From: Mesorhizobium sp. WSM3860
GTDB lineage: Bacteria; Pseudomonadota; Alphaproteobacteria; Rhizobiales; Rhizobiaceae
Reading direction: 5' to 3'
NCBI RefSeq assembly: GCF_002294995.1
Contig: NZ_NSGF01000003.1
Span: forward strand, 419,243-483,242
DNA: 64,000 bases
This document shows positions 1 to 8,179 of this stretch, in pieces (the first letter of the stretch is position 1; every line of letters begins with the position of its first letter). The position numbers and the translations under genes are program-made. The notes beneath the pieces were generated by a model. That model had not been told where the DNA came from, did not search any database, and saw only the letters and a program-made list of their open reading frames with translations.

Positions 1-1525
1 CGGCCAGGAAGGCGCGCGCGATCGCCACGCGCTGGCGCTCGCCGCCCGACAGCTTCACGCCGCGCTCGCCGACCAGGGTTCCGTAGCCCTTGGGCAGATT
101 GGCGATGAAGTCGTGCGCACTGGCGAGCTTCGCCGCATGCTCGATCTCGGCCTGGGTGGCGCCAGGCCTGGCATAGGCGATGTTCTCGGCCAGCGACCGG
201 TGGAACAGGATCGGCTCCTGCTGCACGATGGCGATCTGGCTGCGCAGCGATCCCTGCTCAACCTGCGAAATGTCCTGGCCGTCGATCAGGATCCGGCCCC
301 CGTTCACGTCATAGAGGCGCTGGATCAGCTTGACGAAGGTCGTCTTGCCCGATCCCGAATGCCCGACCAGCCCGACGCGTTCACCCGCGGCGATCTCGAC
401 CGAGAAATCGCGATAAAGCGGCAGGCGGTGATTGCCATAGTGGAACGTCACCCTGTCGAAGGCGATACGGCCGTCGGTGATCCTGACCGGCCTGGCGCCT
501 CGCCGATCCTCGATGCCGAGCGGTTCGGACTGGAAGTCGACCAGTTCCTCCATGTCGTTGATCGAGCGCTGCAGGTTGCGAATATGCGTGCCGATATCGC
601 GCAGATAGCCCTGCAGGACGAAGAACGACGTCAGCACGAAGGCGATGTCGCCGGCACTCGCCTCACCCCATGCCCAGAGCATGAGCGCCAAGCCGATCAC
701 CGCCGCCCGCATCAAGAGCAGCATCGCCCCTTGGGTGGTGCCGTTGAGCGTGCCGCGCATCCAGGTGCGGCCGGTGCGCAGGCGCCATTTGGCGACCACG
801 CGGGCAAGCCGCATTTCCTCGCGAGTCTCGGCGCCGAAGCCCTTGACCACCGCGTTGCAGCTCACCGCGTCGGCCAGCGCGCCGCCGAGGCGTGTGTCCC
901 AGCTGTTGGCGAGGCGTGCGGCCGGCGCGACGTAGCCAAGCGACAGGATCGCGGTGACGGCGATGAACAGCACCGAACCGATTGCAACCACCAATCCCAT
1001 CATCGGCCAGAACCAGCCGAGCAGCAGCGTCGAGCCGACCAGCATGACAACCGACGGCAGCAGCGCGATCAGGATCGTGTCGTTGAGCAGGTCAAGCGCC
1101 CACATGCCGCGCGTGATCTTGCGCACGGTCGAGCCGGCGAAGCTGTTGGCATGCCAATCCGTCGAAAAACGCTGCACGCGGTGGAAGGCGTCGGCGGCGA
1201 TGTCCGACATCATCTTCAATGTCAGCTCGACGATCCATAGGAAGGCGGCATTGCGCAGCATGACGCTGGCCAGCGCCAGCGCTATCAGGATGGCAAACGC
1301 CGTCATTGCGGCGTGCCAGGCCACCTCATCGGCGCCGGCGCTGCTGGCGACCGCGTCGACCAGCCGCCCGGAATAAAGCGGCGTCAGCACGTCGGCCAGC
1401 GTCGAGAGCAAGAATGCGCCCATGATGAGCGACAGCCGCCACGGCTGGCGGCGCCAGTGGCCGAGGGTGAAGCCGAGCACGCTGCGAAAGGCGCTGGCGC
1501 GCAGATCTATTCTGAAACGAGCCAT
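1..1525 (-). CDS. ABC exporter, fused membrane and ATPase domains (3' end cut by window edge)
   Basis: The gene runs off the left edge; 508 codons are present from the ATG at 1525 (MARFRIDLRA). Residues 1 to about 310 are hydrophobic and form an exporter-type membrane domain. A nucleotide-binding domain follows, with Walker A GHSGSGKTT near residue 390 and the ABC signature LSGGERQRVAIARA near residue 492. A membrane domain and ATPase in one chain is the layout of half-size exporters of the MsbA/drug type, which act as dimers in the inner membrane. The substrate cannot be told. A promoter, a 13-codon leader and a terminator-like hairpin lie in the 230 bases upstream, so expression may be attenuated. 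The family call is firm; the exact role is open. Confidence 0.9.
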   Translation of the reverse strand, partial: MARFRIDLRASAFRSVLGFTLGHWRRQPWRLSLIMGAFLLSTLADVLTPLYSGRLVDAVASSAGADEVAWHAAMTAFAILIALALASVMLRNAAFLWIVELTLKMMSDIAADAFHRVQRFSTDWHANSFAGSTVRKITRGMWALDLLNDTILIALLPSVVMLVGSTLLLGWFWPMMGLVVAIGSVLFIAVTAILSLGYVAPAARLANSWDTRLGGALADAVSCNAVVKGFGAETREEMRLARVVAKWRLRTGRTWMRGTLNGTTQGAMLLLMRAAVIGLALMLWAWGEASAGDIAFVLTSFFVLQGYLRDIGTHIRNLQRSINDMEELVDFQSEPLGIEDRRGARPVRITDGRIAFDRVTFHYGNHRLPLYRDFSVEIAAGERVGLVGHSGSGKTTFVKLIQRLYDVNGGRILIDGQDISQVEQGSLRSQIAIVQQEPILFHRSLAENIAYARPGATQAEIEHAAKLASAHDFIANLPKGYGTLVGERGVKLSGGERQRVAIARAFLA

Positions 1526-1573
1526 GATGTCATCCGGGCGCAGAGAGGCCCGGTCCCGGTAAAGTCAAATTGG

Positions 1574-1612
1574 AAAACCCGCGCCGGCGCTTTATGGCGC
1601 CCTTAAAACGGG
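1574..1612 (-). terminator. Terminator-like hairpin (candidate attenuator) in the leader of the ABC exporter
   Basis: Read on the minus strand, CCCG (1612-1609) can pair with CGGG (1581-1578) around an inner stem GGCGC/GCGCC (1601-1597 with 1590-1586), and TTTT follows at 1577-1574. This resembles an intrinsic terminator lying between a short leader ORF and the exporter start at 1525. Attenuation is inferred from position only. Confidence 0.35.
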
Positions 1613-1713
1613 AGGTTCAGTATGGCTGGTCGCGGGCCCTGAGGCGACCGGCAGCTGCAAATGCCTGCCCTGCGGCTGGTCTTCCGAACGGAATTCGGAC
1701 GGCCGGTGCAGAC

Positions 1714-1755
1714 CTAGGCTTCGCGGCCTCGCATAACGATGTCAAATCCTGCCAT
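1714..1755 (-). CDS. Candidate 13-residue leader peptide upstream of the ABC exporter
   Basis: The minus-strand frame is ATG (1755) to TAG (1714) and encodes MAGFDIVMRGREA. A strong ribosome binding site, GGGAGG, sits five bases before the ATG (1761-1766 region), better than that of many long genes here. A promoter-like pair lies about 35 bases further upstream, and a terminator-like hairpin lies between the leader and the exporter gene. Short translated leaders before ABC exporters are known to sense ribosome stalling in other bacteria; that role here is inference. I know no family for the peptide. It could be a chance ORF, and codon statistics cannot settle a frame this short. Confidence 0.35.
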   Translation of the reverse strand: MAGFDIVMRGREA

Positions 1756-1788
1756 ACGGTCCTCCCGAAAGGGAATCGCGGAAGGGCT

Positions 1789-1817
1789 CTTATAGAGGCG
1801 GCTCACCATCTCGCCAA
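1789..1817 (-). promoter_or_regulatory. Sigma-70-like promoter for the leader and ABC exporter
   Basis: On the minus strand TTGGCG (1817-1812) is separated by exactly 17 bases from TATAAG (1794-1789). Transcription would begin near 1782, giving a leader of roughly 255 nt before the exporter ATG. Nothing else is recognisable between 1818 and the nadE stop at 1930. Confidence 0.4.
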
Positions 1818-1929
1818 GGCAGGGCGGGCCAAAACGGCGTCTTGTCCGGCCACTGAGACGATTTTGCAACAACGGTGGGTTGCGCTGGGGACAGCGCCAT
1901 TCGGGCGAACCGCTTTGCGTTTCAGCGGA

Positions 1930-3642
1930 CTAGCTGCGATCCCGGAACCGGTTGGTTATCGGGTAACGGCGGTCACGGCCGAAATTCTTCCTGGTGATCT
2001 TCACGCCCGGCGCCGCCTGCCGGCGCTTGTACTCTGCGATGTAGAGAAGGTGCTCGACGCGTGTCACCGTCGCCCGGTCATGGCCGCGCGCGACGATGTC
2101 GTCGACGCCCATCTCGTTCTCGACCAGGCATTCGAGAATGTCATCCAGCACCGGATAAGGCGGCAGCGAGTCCTGGTCGGTCTGGTTTTCGCGCAGCTCC
2201 GCCGACGGCGCTTTATCGATGATGTTCTTCGGGATGACCTCGCCCGATGGGCCGAGCGCCCCCGGCGGCACATGCGCGTTGCGCCAGCGCGACAGCGCAT
2301 AGACCTGCATCTTGTAGAGGTCCTTGATCGGGTTGAAGCCGCCATTCATGTCGCCATAGAGCGTGGCGTAGCCGACCGACATCTCACTCTTGTTGCCGGT
2401 GGTGACGACCATCGAACCGAACTTGTTCGAGATCGCCATCAGGATCGTGCCGCGCGCACGGCTCTGCAGGTTTTCCTCGGTGATACCTTCCTGAGTGCCC
2501 TCGAAGAGCTGCGTCAGCGCATGCCGGAAACCTTCGACCGGCTCGGAGATCGGCACGATGTCGTAACGGCAGCCGAGCGCGCGGGCGCAATCCTCGGCGT
2601 CCTTCAGCGAGTCCTTCGAGGTGTAGCGATAGGGCATCATGACGGTGCGCAGCCGCTCCTCGCCAAGCGCGTCGACCGCCAATGCAGCGCAGATCGCGGA
2701 GTCGATGCCGCCGGAGAGGCCGAGCACCACGTTCTTGAAGCCGTTCTTATTCACATAGTCGCGCAGGCCCAGCATGCAGGCCCGGTAATCGGCCTCTTCC
2801 CGTTCCGGGATTTTCGACATCGGGCCCTCCGAGCAGACCCAATGGTCGGAATGATTTGCATTTTGCGCGCCCGCGGCGACGCGGCTTCGCTTCCAGGTGG
2901 TGACGTCGACCGCTTCCTCGAACTGGCTCATCTGGAAGGCAAGGGTCTTGTCGGCGCCGATGGCGAAGGAGGCGCCGTCGAAGATCAGCTCGTCCTGGCC
3001 GCCGAGCTGGTTGGCATAGATCATCGGCAGGCCTGTTTCGATCACCTGCCGGATCACGACCTGGTGGCGGACGTCGATCTTGGCGCGGTAGTACGGCGAG
3101 CCGTTCGGCACAAGCAGGATCTCGGCGCCGCTTTCGGCCAGCGTCTCGCAGACGGCGATGTCGCCCCAGATGTCCTCGCAGATCGGGACACCGATGCGCA
3201 CCCCGCGGAAATTCACCGGCCCTTGCAGCTCCGGCCCGGCCTGGAAAACGCGCTTCTCGTCGAACTCGCCATAGTTCGGCAGGTCGAGCTTGTAGCGCTC
3301 GGCGATGATCTTGCCGCCATCGGCGAAGACGATGGAGTTATGCGTGCCGCTCTTGCGCTTCAGCGGCGTGCCGATGATGACGCCAGGACCGCCATCAGCG
3401 GTGTCGTCGGCGAAATCCTGCGCTGCCTTTTCGCATGCTTTCAGGAAGGCCGGCTTCAGCACCAGGTCTTCCGGCGGATAGCCGGCGAGGAAGAGCTCCG
3501 TGTAGAGCACGAGATCGGCGCCCTGGCGAGCCGCATCCGCCCTCGCCTCGCGCGCCTTGGCGAGATTGCCGGCGACGTCGCCGACGGTTGGGTTGAGCTG
3601 GGCGACGGCGATGCGCAGTATGTCGGGAGCGGTCTGGGTCAT
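1930..3642 (-). CDS. nadE: Glutamine-dependent NAD+ synthetase
   Basis: Makes NAD+ from nicotinate adenine dinucleotide, ATP and glutamine, the last step of NAD synthesis, in the cytosol. The 570 residues form two domains. The N-terminal nitrilase-type glutaminase shows the Glu-Lys-Cys triad as E49 (YTELFLAGYP), K118 (RYKLDLPNYG) and C155 (GVPICEDIWG). The C-terminal ammonia ligase carries the PP-loop SGGIDS at 310-315. Length and order match the long, glutamine-using form rather than the short ammonia-only NadE. The start is the ATG at 3642 (MTQTAPDILRIAVAQLNP). The gene stands alone between the exporter leader and the glycosylase gene, all on the same strand. Confidence 0.95.
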   Translation of the reverse strand: MTQTAPDILRIAVAQLNPTVGDVAGNLAKAREARADAARQGADLVLYTELFLAGYPPEDLVLKPAFLKACEKAAQDFADDTADGGPGVIIGTPLKRKSGTHNSIVFADGGKIIAERYKLDLPNYGEFDEKRVFQAGPELQGPVNFRGVRIGVPICEDIWGDIAVCETLAESGAEILLVPNGSPYYRAKIDVRHQVVIRQVIETGLPMIYANQLGGQDELIFDGASFAIGADKTLAFQMSQFEEAVDVTTWKRSRVAAGAQNANHSDHWVCSEGPMSKIPEREEADYRACMLGLRDYVNKNGFKNVVLGLSGGIDSAICAALAVDALGEERLRTVMMPYRYTSKDSLKDAEDCARALGCRYDIVPISEPVEGFRHALTQLFEGTQEGITEENLQSRARGTILMAISNKFGSMVVTTGNKSEMSVGYATLYGDMNGGFNPIKDLYKMQVYALSRWRNAHVPPGALGPSGEVIPKNIIDKAPSAELRENQTDQDSLPPYPVLDDILECLVENEMGVDDIVARGHDRATVTRVEHLLYIAEYKRRQAAPGVKITRKNFGRDRRYPITNRFRDRS

Positions 3643-3746
3643 GAATTGGATTTAGCGTGGCGGCAATCGCCGGGCAATGGCGATTCCTTGTGCCGCCCAG
3701 GACTGGCCGGCGAATGCCGGTCATGTCCCGCCCAAGCCGCAGGCGA

Positions 3747-4499
3747 TCAGGCCTGCTCGCCCATATATTCGCGCAGCGTCTCCGGCGAATGGTTCTCGCC
3801 GATCGACATCGCCAGAATGCGCGAGATGTGCCGGCGCGGCAGCCCGGTCTCGGCGGACCATCGGTTGATTTGCGCCTGGACCTTGTCGAGGTCCCGCTTC
3901 GAGGTCGGGCTTTCGGCGATGTCGAGACCGGCGTCGCGCAGCGCCGCCGCCATGTCGGCGGAAACGATGAAGGTGTCCCACTCCAGCCAGCGCAGAAAAT
4001 ACTGGCCGGTGTTGCCGCCGAGCCGGCTGCCATGCTTGCCGAGATAGGCGGTCAGCCCGACCTGGTCGTCGGCCGGCCAGTCGGCCAGGAATTTGCCGAA
4101 ACCGCCATGTTCCTTCGAGACGCGGTCCACGAAGGCCGCGTTGTCGCGCACCGATTTGATCTTTTGCGGGTTGCGCACGATGCGCTTGTCGGACGCCAGT
4201 TCGTGCCAGAAGTCGTCCGGCTGGAACAGGAGCCGCTTCGGCTCGAAGCCGAGGAATGCCTCCTCGAAACCGGGCCATTTCTGCTCGATCACACGCCAGA
4301 CGAAACCGGCGGCAAAGATGCGCTCGGCCATGGTGGAGAGGATGCGGTCGTCATGAACTTTCGCCACGGCCGCGTTGTCGGGCATAGGTCCGAGCAGCGA
4401 CGCCAGCGCCTCTTCACCGCCCTTGCGCTTTGCCGCCCGGGCATGAATTTTCTGGAAATCGGCCATTTCCGCCCTCGCCTGTTTCGACCAATCTATCAC
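3747..4499 (-). CDS. TagI-like DNA-3-methyladenine glycosylase, cysteine-free variant
   Basis: 250 residues. The segment from about residue 57 (ERIFAAGFVWRVIEQKW) through FLGFEPKRLL and RIVRNPQKIKSVRDNA (about 105-120) follows the helix-hairpin-helix core of the Adenine_glyco/TagI family, which excises 3-methyladenine from alkylated DNA. The family's usual zinc site (Cys and His ligands near both termini in E. coli Tag) cannot form: the protein contains no cysteine. It is also longer than Tag (about 187 residues), with its own C-terminal stretch. So it belongs to a diverged branch, and activity on 3-methyladenine is inference. The ATG at 4499 gives MIDWSKQARA. A palindromic repeat lies immediately upstream. 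Confidence 0.65.
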   Translation of the reverse strand: MIDWSKQARAEMADFQKIHARAAKRKGGEEALASLLGPMPDNAAVAKVHDDRILSTMAERIFAAGFVWRVIEQKWPGFEEAFLGFEPKRLLFQPDDFWHELASDKRIVRNPQKIKSVRDNAAFVDRVSKEHGGFGKFLADWPADDQVGLTAYLGKHGSRLGGNTGQYFLRWLEWDTFIVSADMAAALRDAGLDIAESPTSKRDLDKVQAQINRWSAETGLPRRHISRILAMSIGENHSPETLREYMGEQA

Positions 4500-4533
4500 T
4501 TCCCGTCAGGCTCCGTAGCCTCTACCTCTATAA

Positions 4534-4632
4534 GCAATTCTAGGAAAAGTGCGCAGCGGTTTTCCGTCCGGAATTGCGTGAGCTGAGTAAGCGATCTCAG
4601 AAAAAAATGCGCAGCGGTTTCCATCCGGACTC
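4534..4632. repeat. Short palindromic intergenic repeat, family A (one full and one partial copy)
   Basis: GCAATTC (4534-4540) and GAATTGC (4571-4577) bracket a core containing AGTGCGCAGCGGTTTTCCG. A second, degraded unit follows at about 4591-4632 with ATGCGCAGCGGTTTCCATCC. The same unit recurs at 11574-11615, 29172-29217 (inverted) and 57957-57998. It lies between the TagI-like gene and the DUF1003 gene and encodes nothing. Confidence 0.75.
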
Positions 4633-4664
4633 TTGGAAACGCGGGCCTGACGACGGAGAGGACG

Positions 4665-5225
4665 ATGAACAAGACGGTCGAGGATCTGTCGCACCGCTGG
4701 CTGAAGCGAAAGCCGGACGGTCTCACTCCTCTCGAGAGCCGCGTGCTGAAGTCGACGCTGGAACGCACCACCATCACCAGGGACACCAACAAGGCTGTCG
4801 CTTTCCACTCCACCTATGGCGATCGCGTTGCCGACACGATCGCCCGCATCGGCGGCTCATGGTCCTTCATTCTGGGCTTCATCGCCTTTCTGGTGCTGTG
4901 GACCTTCGGCAATGTCTGGCTCCTGTCTCGGAACGCCTTCGATCCCTACCCCTTCATCTTCCTCAACCTGGTGCTCTCGATGGTCGCCGCCCTGCAAGCA
5001 CCGGTGATCATGATGTCGCAGAACCGCCAGACCGAGCGCGACCGCATCGACGCCGCCCATGACTACGAGGTCAACCTGAAGGCCGAGATCGAGATCATGG
5101 CGCTGCATGAGAAGCTCGACGAACTGCGCCACAGTGAGCTCATCGGCATGCGCGACGAGATCCTGCGCATGGCCGAGCAGATCAGGCGGATCGACGAGAA
5201 ACTGACGGCGCGGTCGGCGGGCTGA
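4665..5225 (+). CDS. DUF1003 family inner-membrane protein
   Basis: 186 residues, start ATG 4665 preceded by GGAGAGG. A soluble N-terminal region (1-60) leads to two membrane helices, about 63-87 (SWSFILGFIAFLVLWTFGN) and 97-118 (FIFLNLVLSMVAALQAPVIM). A charged, helical tail rich in Glu, Asp and Arg follows and may form a coiled coil (EIEIMALHEKLDELR). The QAPVIMMSQNRQ stretch after helix two is the conserved hallmark of DUF1003. The family's function is not established. Its stop codon shares one base with the start of the DedA-family gene downstream (TGATG), so the two are translationally coupled and probably work in the same membrane process. Confidence 0.85.
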   Translation: MNKTVEDLSHRWLKRKPDGLTPLESRVLKSTLERTTITRDTNKAVAFHSTYGDRVADTIARIGGSWSFILGFIAFLVLWTFGNVWLLSRNAFDPYPFIFLNLVLSMVAALQAPVIMMSQNRQTERDRIDAAHDYEVNLKAEIEIMALHEKLDELRHSELIGMRDEILRMAEQIRRIDEKLTARSAG

Positions 5226-5833
5226 TGACCGACGCCATCCATCGTCTCATCGAGCAATACGGGCTGATCGCGGTCTTCCTCGGCTGCGTCGCCGAAGGCG
5301 AAAGCGCCGCCATCCTCGGCGGCTTCTTCGCCCACCAGCACATATTCGTGCTCTGGCAAGCTTTCCTGGCCGCGTTTCTCGGCGCCTTCGCCGGCGACAC
5401 GGCTTTCTTCACCCTCGGCCGCAGCTTTGCCGACCATCCCTATGTCGTCAGGCTTCGCAGGCGGCCGGGTTTTCGCCGCGCCTACCGGCTGCTCAACACC
5501 CATCCCAACATCTTCGTGCTGACGAACCGCTACGTCTACGGAATGCGCCTTGTCGGCGGCATCGCGGCAGGGCTGTCGACCGTGTCGGTGCCGCGCTTCG
5601 TCATCCTGAACGCCATCTCGTCGGCGGTCTGGGCAACCCTCTTCGCCACGCTCGGCTATGTCTTCGGACTGGGGGCGGAGCGCATCGTCGGCCAGGCATT
5701 TGCCCGCCATGAGCGCCTGCTCGTAGCCCTTGCCGTCGGCATCGCTGTGGCCGTCCTCGCCGGGCTGATCGCGCACCACTTTGCCGGAAGGGAGCGCGCA
5801 AAGGACGCAAAAGAGGATCGGGCCGGATCCTAA
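5225..5833 (+). CDS. DedA/VTT-domain inner-membrane protein
   Basis: 202 residues with several hydrophobic helices. The N-terminal GLIAVFLGCVAEGESAAILG matches the re-entrant loop of the DedA (VTT) family with its conserved acidic residues. Further on, NRYVYGMRLVGGIAAGLS corresponds to the family's conserved Arg-Gly segment. DedA proteins are linked to lipid (undecaprenyl phosphate or phosphatidylethanolamine) translocation and membrane homeostasis; which lipid applies here is not visible. The start overlaps the DUF1003 stop by one base, indicating one transcript. The tail after about 185 is basic and cytoplasmic. It ends 24 bases before the converging dgkA. Confidence 0.85.
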   Translation: MTDAIHRLIEQYGLIAVFLGCVAEGESAAILGGFFAHQHIFVLWQAFLAAFLGAFAGDTAFFTLGRSFADHPYVVRLRRRPGFRRAYRLLNTHPNIFVLTNRYVYGMRLVGGIAAGLSTVSVPRFVILNAISSAVWATLFATLGYVFGLGAERIVGQAFARHERLLVALAVGIAVAVLAGLIAHHFAGRERAKDAKEDRAGS

Positions 5834-5857
5834 GCTATCGGACTCCGTGCCTCCCGG

Positions 5858-6241
5858 TCAGATCGGCGCGCCGATGATGCGCTCGATGATGGCAATGCCC
5901 CAGACGCCGCCAGCGATCACGATCGAGATCAGCACCGCCAGCGAGCCGCAGTCCTTGGCGAGCTGGATGTCGATGTGGAACTCGCGGGAGATCGCGTCGC
6001 ACGCCGCCTCGATGCCCGTGTTGAGCACCTCGACCAGGATCATCAGCAGAACCGCGCCGATCAGCAAGGCGTAGCCGCGCCAGGATACCGAGATGAACCA
6101 GCCGGCCGGCAGAGCGAGCGCAAGCAGCATCAACTCCTGCTGGAACGCCTTTTCGTGAGCAGCCAGCTTGCGGAAAGCCCGCACGGAATTGATGAAAGCG
6201 TCGATCAGCCGCTGCATGCCAGCCCCGTTTCGAATCACCAT
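5858..6241 (-). CDS. dgkA: Diacylglycerol kinase
   Basis: A small integral-membrane kinase that phosphorylates diacylglycerol to phosphatidic acid, recycling lipid left by periplasmic glucan or LPS modification. The signature EVLNTGIEAACD precedes the third membrane helix, and the N-terminal amphipathic part reads SVRAFRKLAAHEKAFQQE. Three hydrophobic helices are visible, as in the family. The start is uncertain: the frame is open back to a TTG at 6268, but ATG at 6241 (MVIRNGAGMQ) or 6217 (MQRLIDAFIN) fits the family's usual length of about 120-130 residues better; 6241 is used here. No Shine-Dalgarno sequence clearly decides. Confidence 0.9.
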   Translation of the reverse strand: MVIRNGAGMQRLIDAFINSVRAFRKLAAHEKAFQQELMLLALALPAGWFISVSWRGYALLIGAVLLMILVEVLNTGIEAACDAISREFHIDIQLAKDCGSLAVLISIVIAGGVWGIAIIERIIGAPI

Positions 6242-6293
6242 GAGGGGATATCGCAACAGCCGGATCAAGGGAATAAGGCAGGCGGCCCAAAAG

Positions 6294-6734
6294 TCACTCG
6301 TCCGCGACCTTTATCGACGGCGTCGACTTCTCGAACTGCGGCAGTCCGTCGTCGATTGCATAATAGTCGCCCTTGTCGCCGACGAAGATGTGGCTTTCGG
6401 CCGAAAGCCCGGTCGGCTTGTCGAACGAGCCGGCCATGATGGAGATCGTGTCGAGTTCGTTGTGCTTCCAGAACAGCACCGAGCCGCAGCTGCGGCAAAA
6501 GCCGCGTTTCGCAATGTCGGACGCGCCGTACCACGTAAGCGCGTCGGCCCCCTCGATGTCGATGTCGGCGTCCCTCGAAGAGGTCGCGGCAACGAAATGG
6601 CCGGTTTGCTTGCGGCACTGCGAGCAGTGGCAATAGACCACCCCGCGCAACGCTCCTCTCGTCGTGAAGCGCACCGCTCCGCACAGGCACGATCCACTGT
6701 GATTTTCGCGCATCCCGGTCTCCTTCAACGCCAT
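6294..6734 (-). CDS. GFA (glutathione-dependent formaldehyde-activating-like) zinc protein
   Basis: 146 residues with three cysteine clusters typical of the GFA/CENP-V fold: SCLCGAVRF near residue 15, CHCSQCRK near 36, and FCRSCGSVLF near 83. These are the ligands for two zinc ions. The family is named after a proposed glutathione-formaldehyde reaction, but most members, including short stand-alone ones like this, have no proven substrate. The start ATG at 6734 gives MALKETGMRENHSG; the internal ATG at 6713 is an alternative just before the first cysteine motif. The 298 bases upstream to the next gene show no other gene or clear signal. Confidence 0.85.
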   Translation of the reverse strand: MALKETGMRENHSGSCLCGAVRFTTRGALRGVVYCHCSQCRKQTGHFVAATSSRDADIDIEGADALTWYGASDIAKRGFCRSCGSVLFWKHNELDTISIMAGSFDKPTGLSAESHIFVGDKGDYYAIDDGLPQFEKSTPSIKVADE

Positions 6735-7032
6735 TCACCTCGATCGCGCCGCCCAAGATTCCAGTTTTGCGGCTGTCCGGCGCAGGCAAATGCGACACCG
6801 GAGCGGCGCGTTTCAAAAGCTGCGCCTGCATTGCGATGCAACCTGGAGCAGCAATGACAGTCAGGAAACGCCCGCCATTAAGGAAACTTTAGCGCAGCTG
6901 CATTTATGGTTCCTGCAAGCGGGGCGTGTTGGGGACGCGCCCTAGCATCGCAATTCCGATTCGATCCCCGTCTTGGCGGCTCCCGGCGGTGGCAGGTCTC
7001 CGGTCGCACACTGAAGGGGTAGTGAACAGACT

Positions 7033-8103
7033 ATGCAGCCGGCAGCCGTCCCGAGCGACAGACATGGCGACATCGCCAGCACCGTTGTGGCGACCATGCG
7101 CCAGCTCGGCGTGCTCGGCCTGCCGCGCAACTACGAAATCTTCTATGAAGCGCTGAGCGGCAGCAATCACGAGCTCAGCCTTGCCGTGGTCTCATTGAGC
7201 AACCGGCCGACGCAAGAGGATATCGATCGCATCGGGCGCACCTTCTTCCCGCAGCACCACGGGCCTGCGATCGTCGAACACGCCCGCGAGGTGGTCGCCA
7301 AGGAGCTTGAGGACATCGCCGCGCTGCTGCGCAGTGAGCGCAGCCATGTCGAAAAGTACGGCCGCATCCTCGACGAGACGTCGAGCGGCCTGAGCAATCG
7401 CAGCCTGCTTTCCCAGGATCTGCTGCAAAAGATCGCCGGCGCGATGTCCGCCGCCACCAGCTCGACGCTGGATCACAACCGCCAGATCGCGAGCACGCTC
7501 AGCGAAAAGACGGCCGAGCTTGAGAGCGTCAAATCGAAGTTGGAGGAATACAAGCGGCTCGCCAATACCGACCCGCTGACGCAGATCTGGAATCGTCGCG
7601 CCTTCGACAAGGAAATCACGCGCATCTACAACAGCAACCGCGGTATCCTCTTCAACGCGCTCATCCTTGCCGACATCGACCGCTTCAAGGACATCAACGA
7701 CCGTTACGGTCATCCGGTCGGCGACAAGATCATACAAATCGTCGCCGAGATCTTCCAATCGAGCGTCCGCGCCGACATGTTCGTGGCGCGCACCGGCGGC
7801 GAGGAGTTCGCGCTGATCGTCGAAGGCGCCAGCGAGGACACCACCTATGAAATCGCCGAGCGCGTCCGCGTGCTGATCGAACAGACGCCCTTCACAAGCA
7901 GCCAGACCGGGATGAACTATGGCACGGTGACTGTCTCGATGGGCATTTGCATGGCTTCCGAGGCCGACACCCCCGAAGATCTCTACACCAAGGCCGACCG
8001 CGCGCTCTACCGCTCCAAGATCAGCGGCCGCAACCGCGTCACCAGGCATTCCAGCATGGCCGGCCGTGCCGGCAAGGGCTGGCTGCTCTACAAGAAGGAC
8101 TGA
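7033..8103 (+). CDS. Diguanylate cyclase with GGDEF domain and unknown N-terminal region
   Basis: 356 residues. The C-terminal GGDEF domain (about 185-345) has the substrate-binding DIDRFKDIND and an intact active-site loop GGEEF near residue 255, so it should make cyclic di-GMP from GTP. The product-inhibition site normally reads RxxD nine to six residues before GGEEF; here the stretch is RADM, with the Asp displaced by one, so feedback inhibition may be weak or lost. Residues 1-160 match no domain I recognise; a helical segment (about 155-178, SEKTAELESVKSKLEEYKR) looks like a coiled-coil linker. No membrane helices are evident. The ATG at 7033 is preceded by GAAGGGG. Confidence 0.85.
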   Translation: MQPAAVPSDRHGDIASTVVATMRQLGVLGLPRNYEIFYEALSGSNHELSLAVVSLSNRPTQEDIDRIGRTFFPQHHGPAIVEHAREVVAKELEDIAALLRSERSHVEKYGRILDETSSGLSNRSLLSQDLLQKIAGAMSAATSSTLDHNRQIASTLSEKTAELESVKSKLEEYKRLANTDPLTQIWNRRAFDKEITRIYNSNRGILFNALILADIDRFKDINDRYGHPVGDKIIQIVAEIFQSSVRADMFVARTGGEEFALIVEGASEDTTYEIAERVRVLIEQTPFTSSQTGMNYGTVTVSMGICMASEADTPEDLYTKADRALYRSKISGRNRVTRHSSMAGRAGKGWLLYKKD

Positions 8104-8135
8104 GGGCCCTCATTGGCTACGCCCTTTCCAAATGA

Positions 8136-8165
8136 ATTTCTGTGGACTATATTTTCCAGGGAAAT
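8136..8165. promoter_or_regulatory. Inverted repeat, candidate operator of the Xre/RES pair
   Basis: ATTTCTGTGGA (8136-8146) and TCCAGGGAAAT (8155-8165) form an inverted repeat matching at 9 of 11 positions around the AT-rich spacer CTATATTT. The spacer itself could be part of a -10 element. The repeat ends 14 bases before the antitoxin ATG. Antitoxins of Xre/RES pairs are known to repress their own promoter, so this is a natural operator candidate. Confidence 0.5.
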
Positions 8166-8179
8166 GAAAGGGTCCGCTC

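Noticed and set aside
1620..1641. Plus-strand six-codon ORF with a ribosome-site-like GGGAGG
   Set aside because: It faces the candidate attenuator on the other strand and leads to no gene; its GGGAGG is the complement of part of that stem region.
1570..4047. 825-codon plus-strand open frame opposite nadE and the glycosylase gene
   Set aside because: No family resemblance, Arg/His-rich translation and full overlap with two recognised genes; a shadow of GC-rich codon bias.
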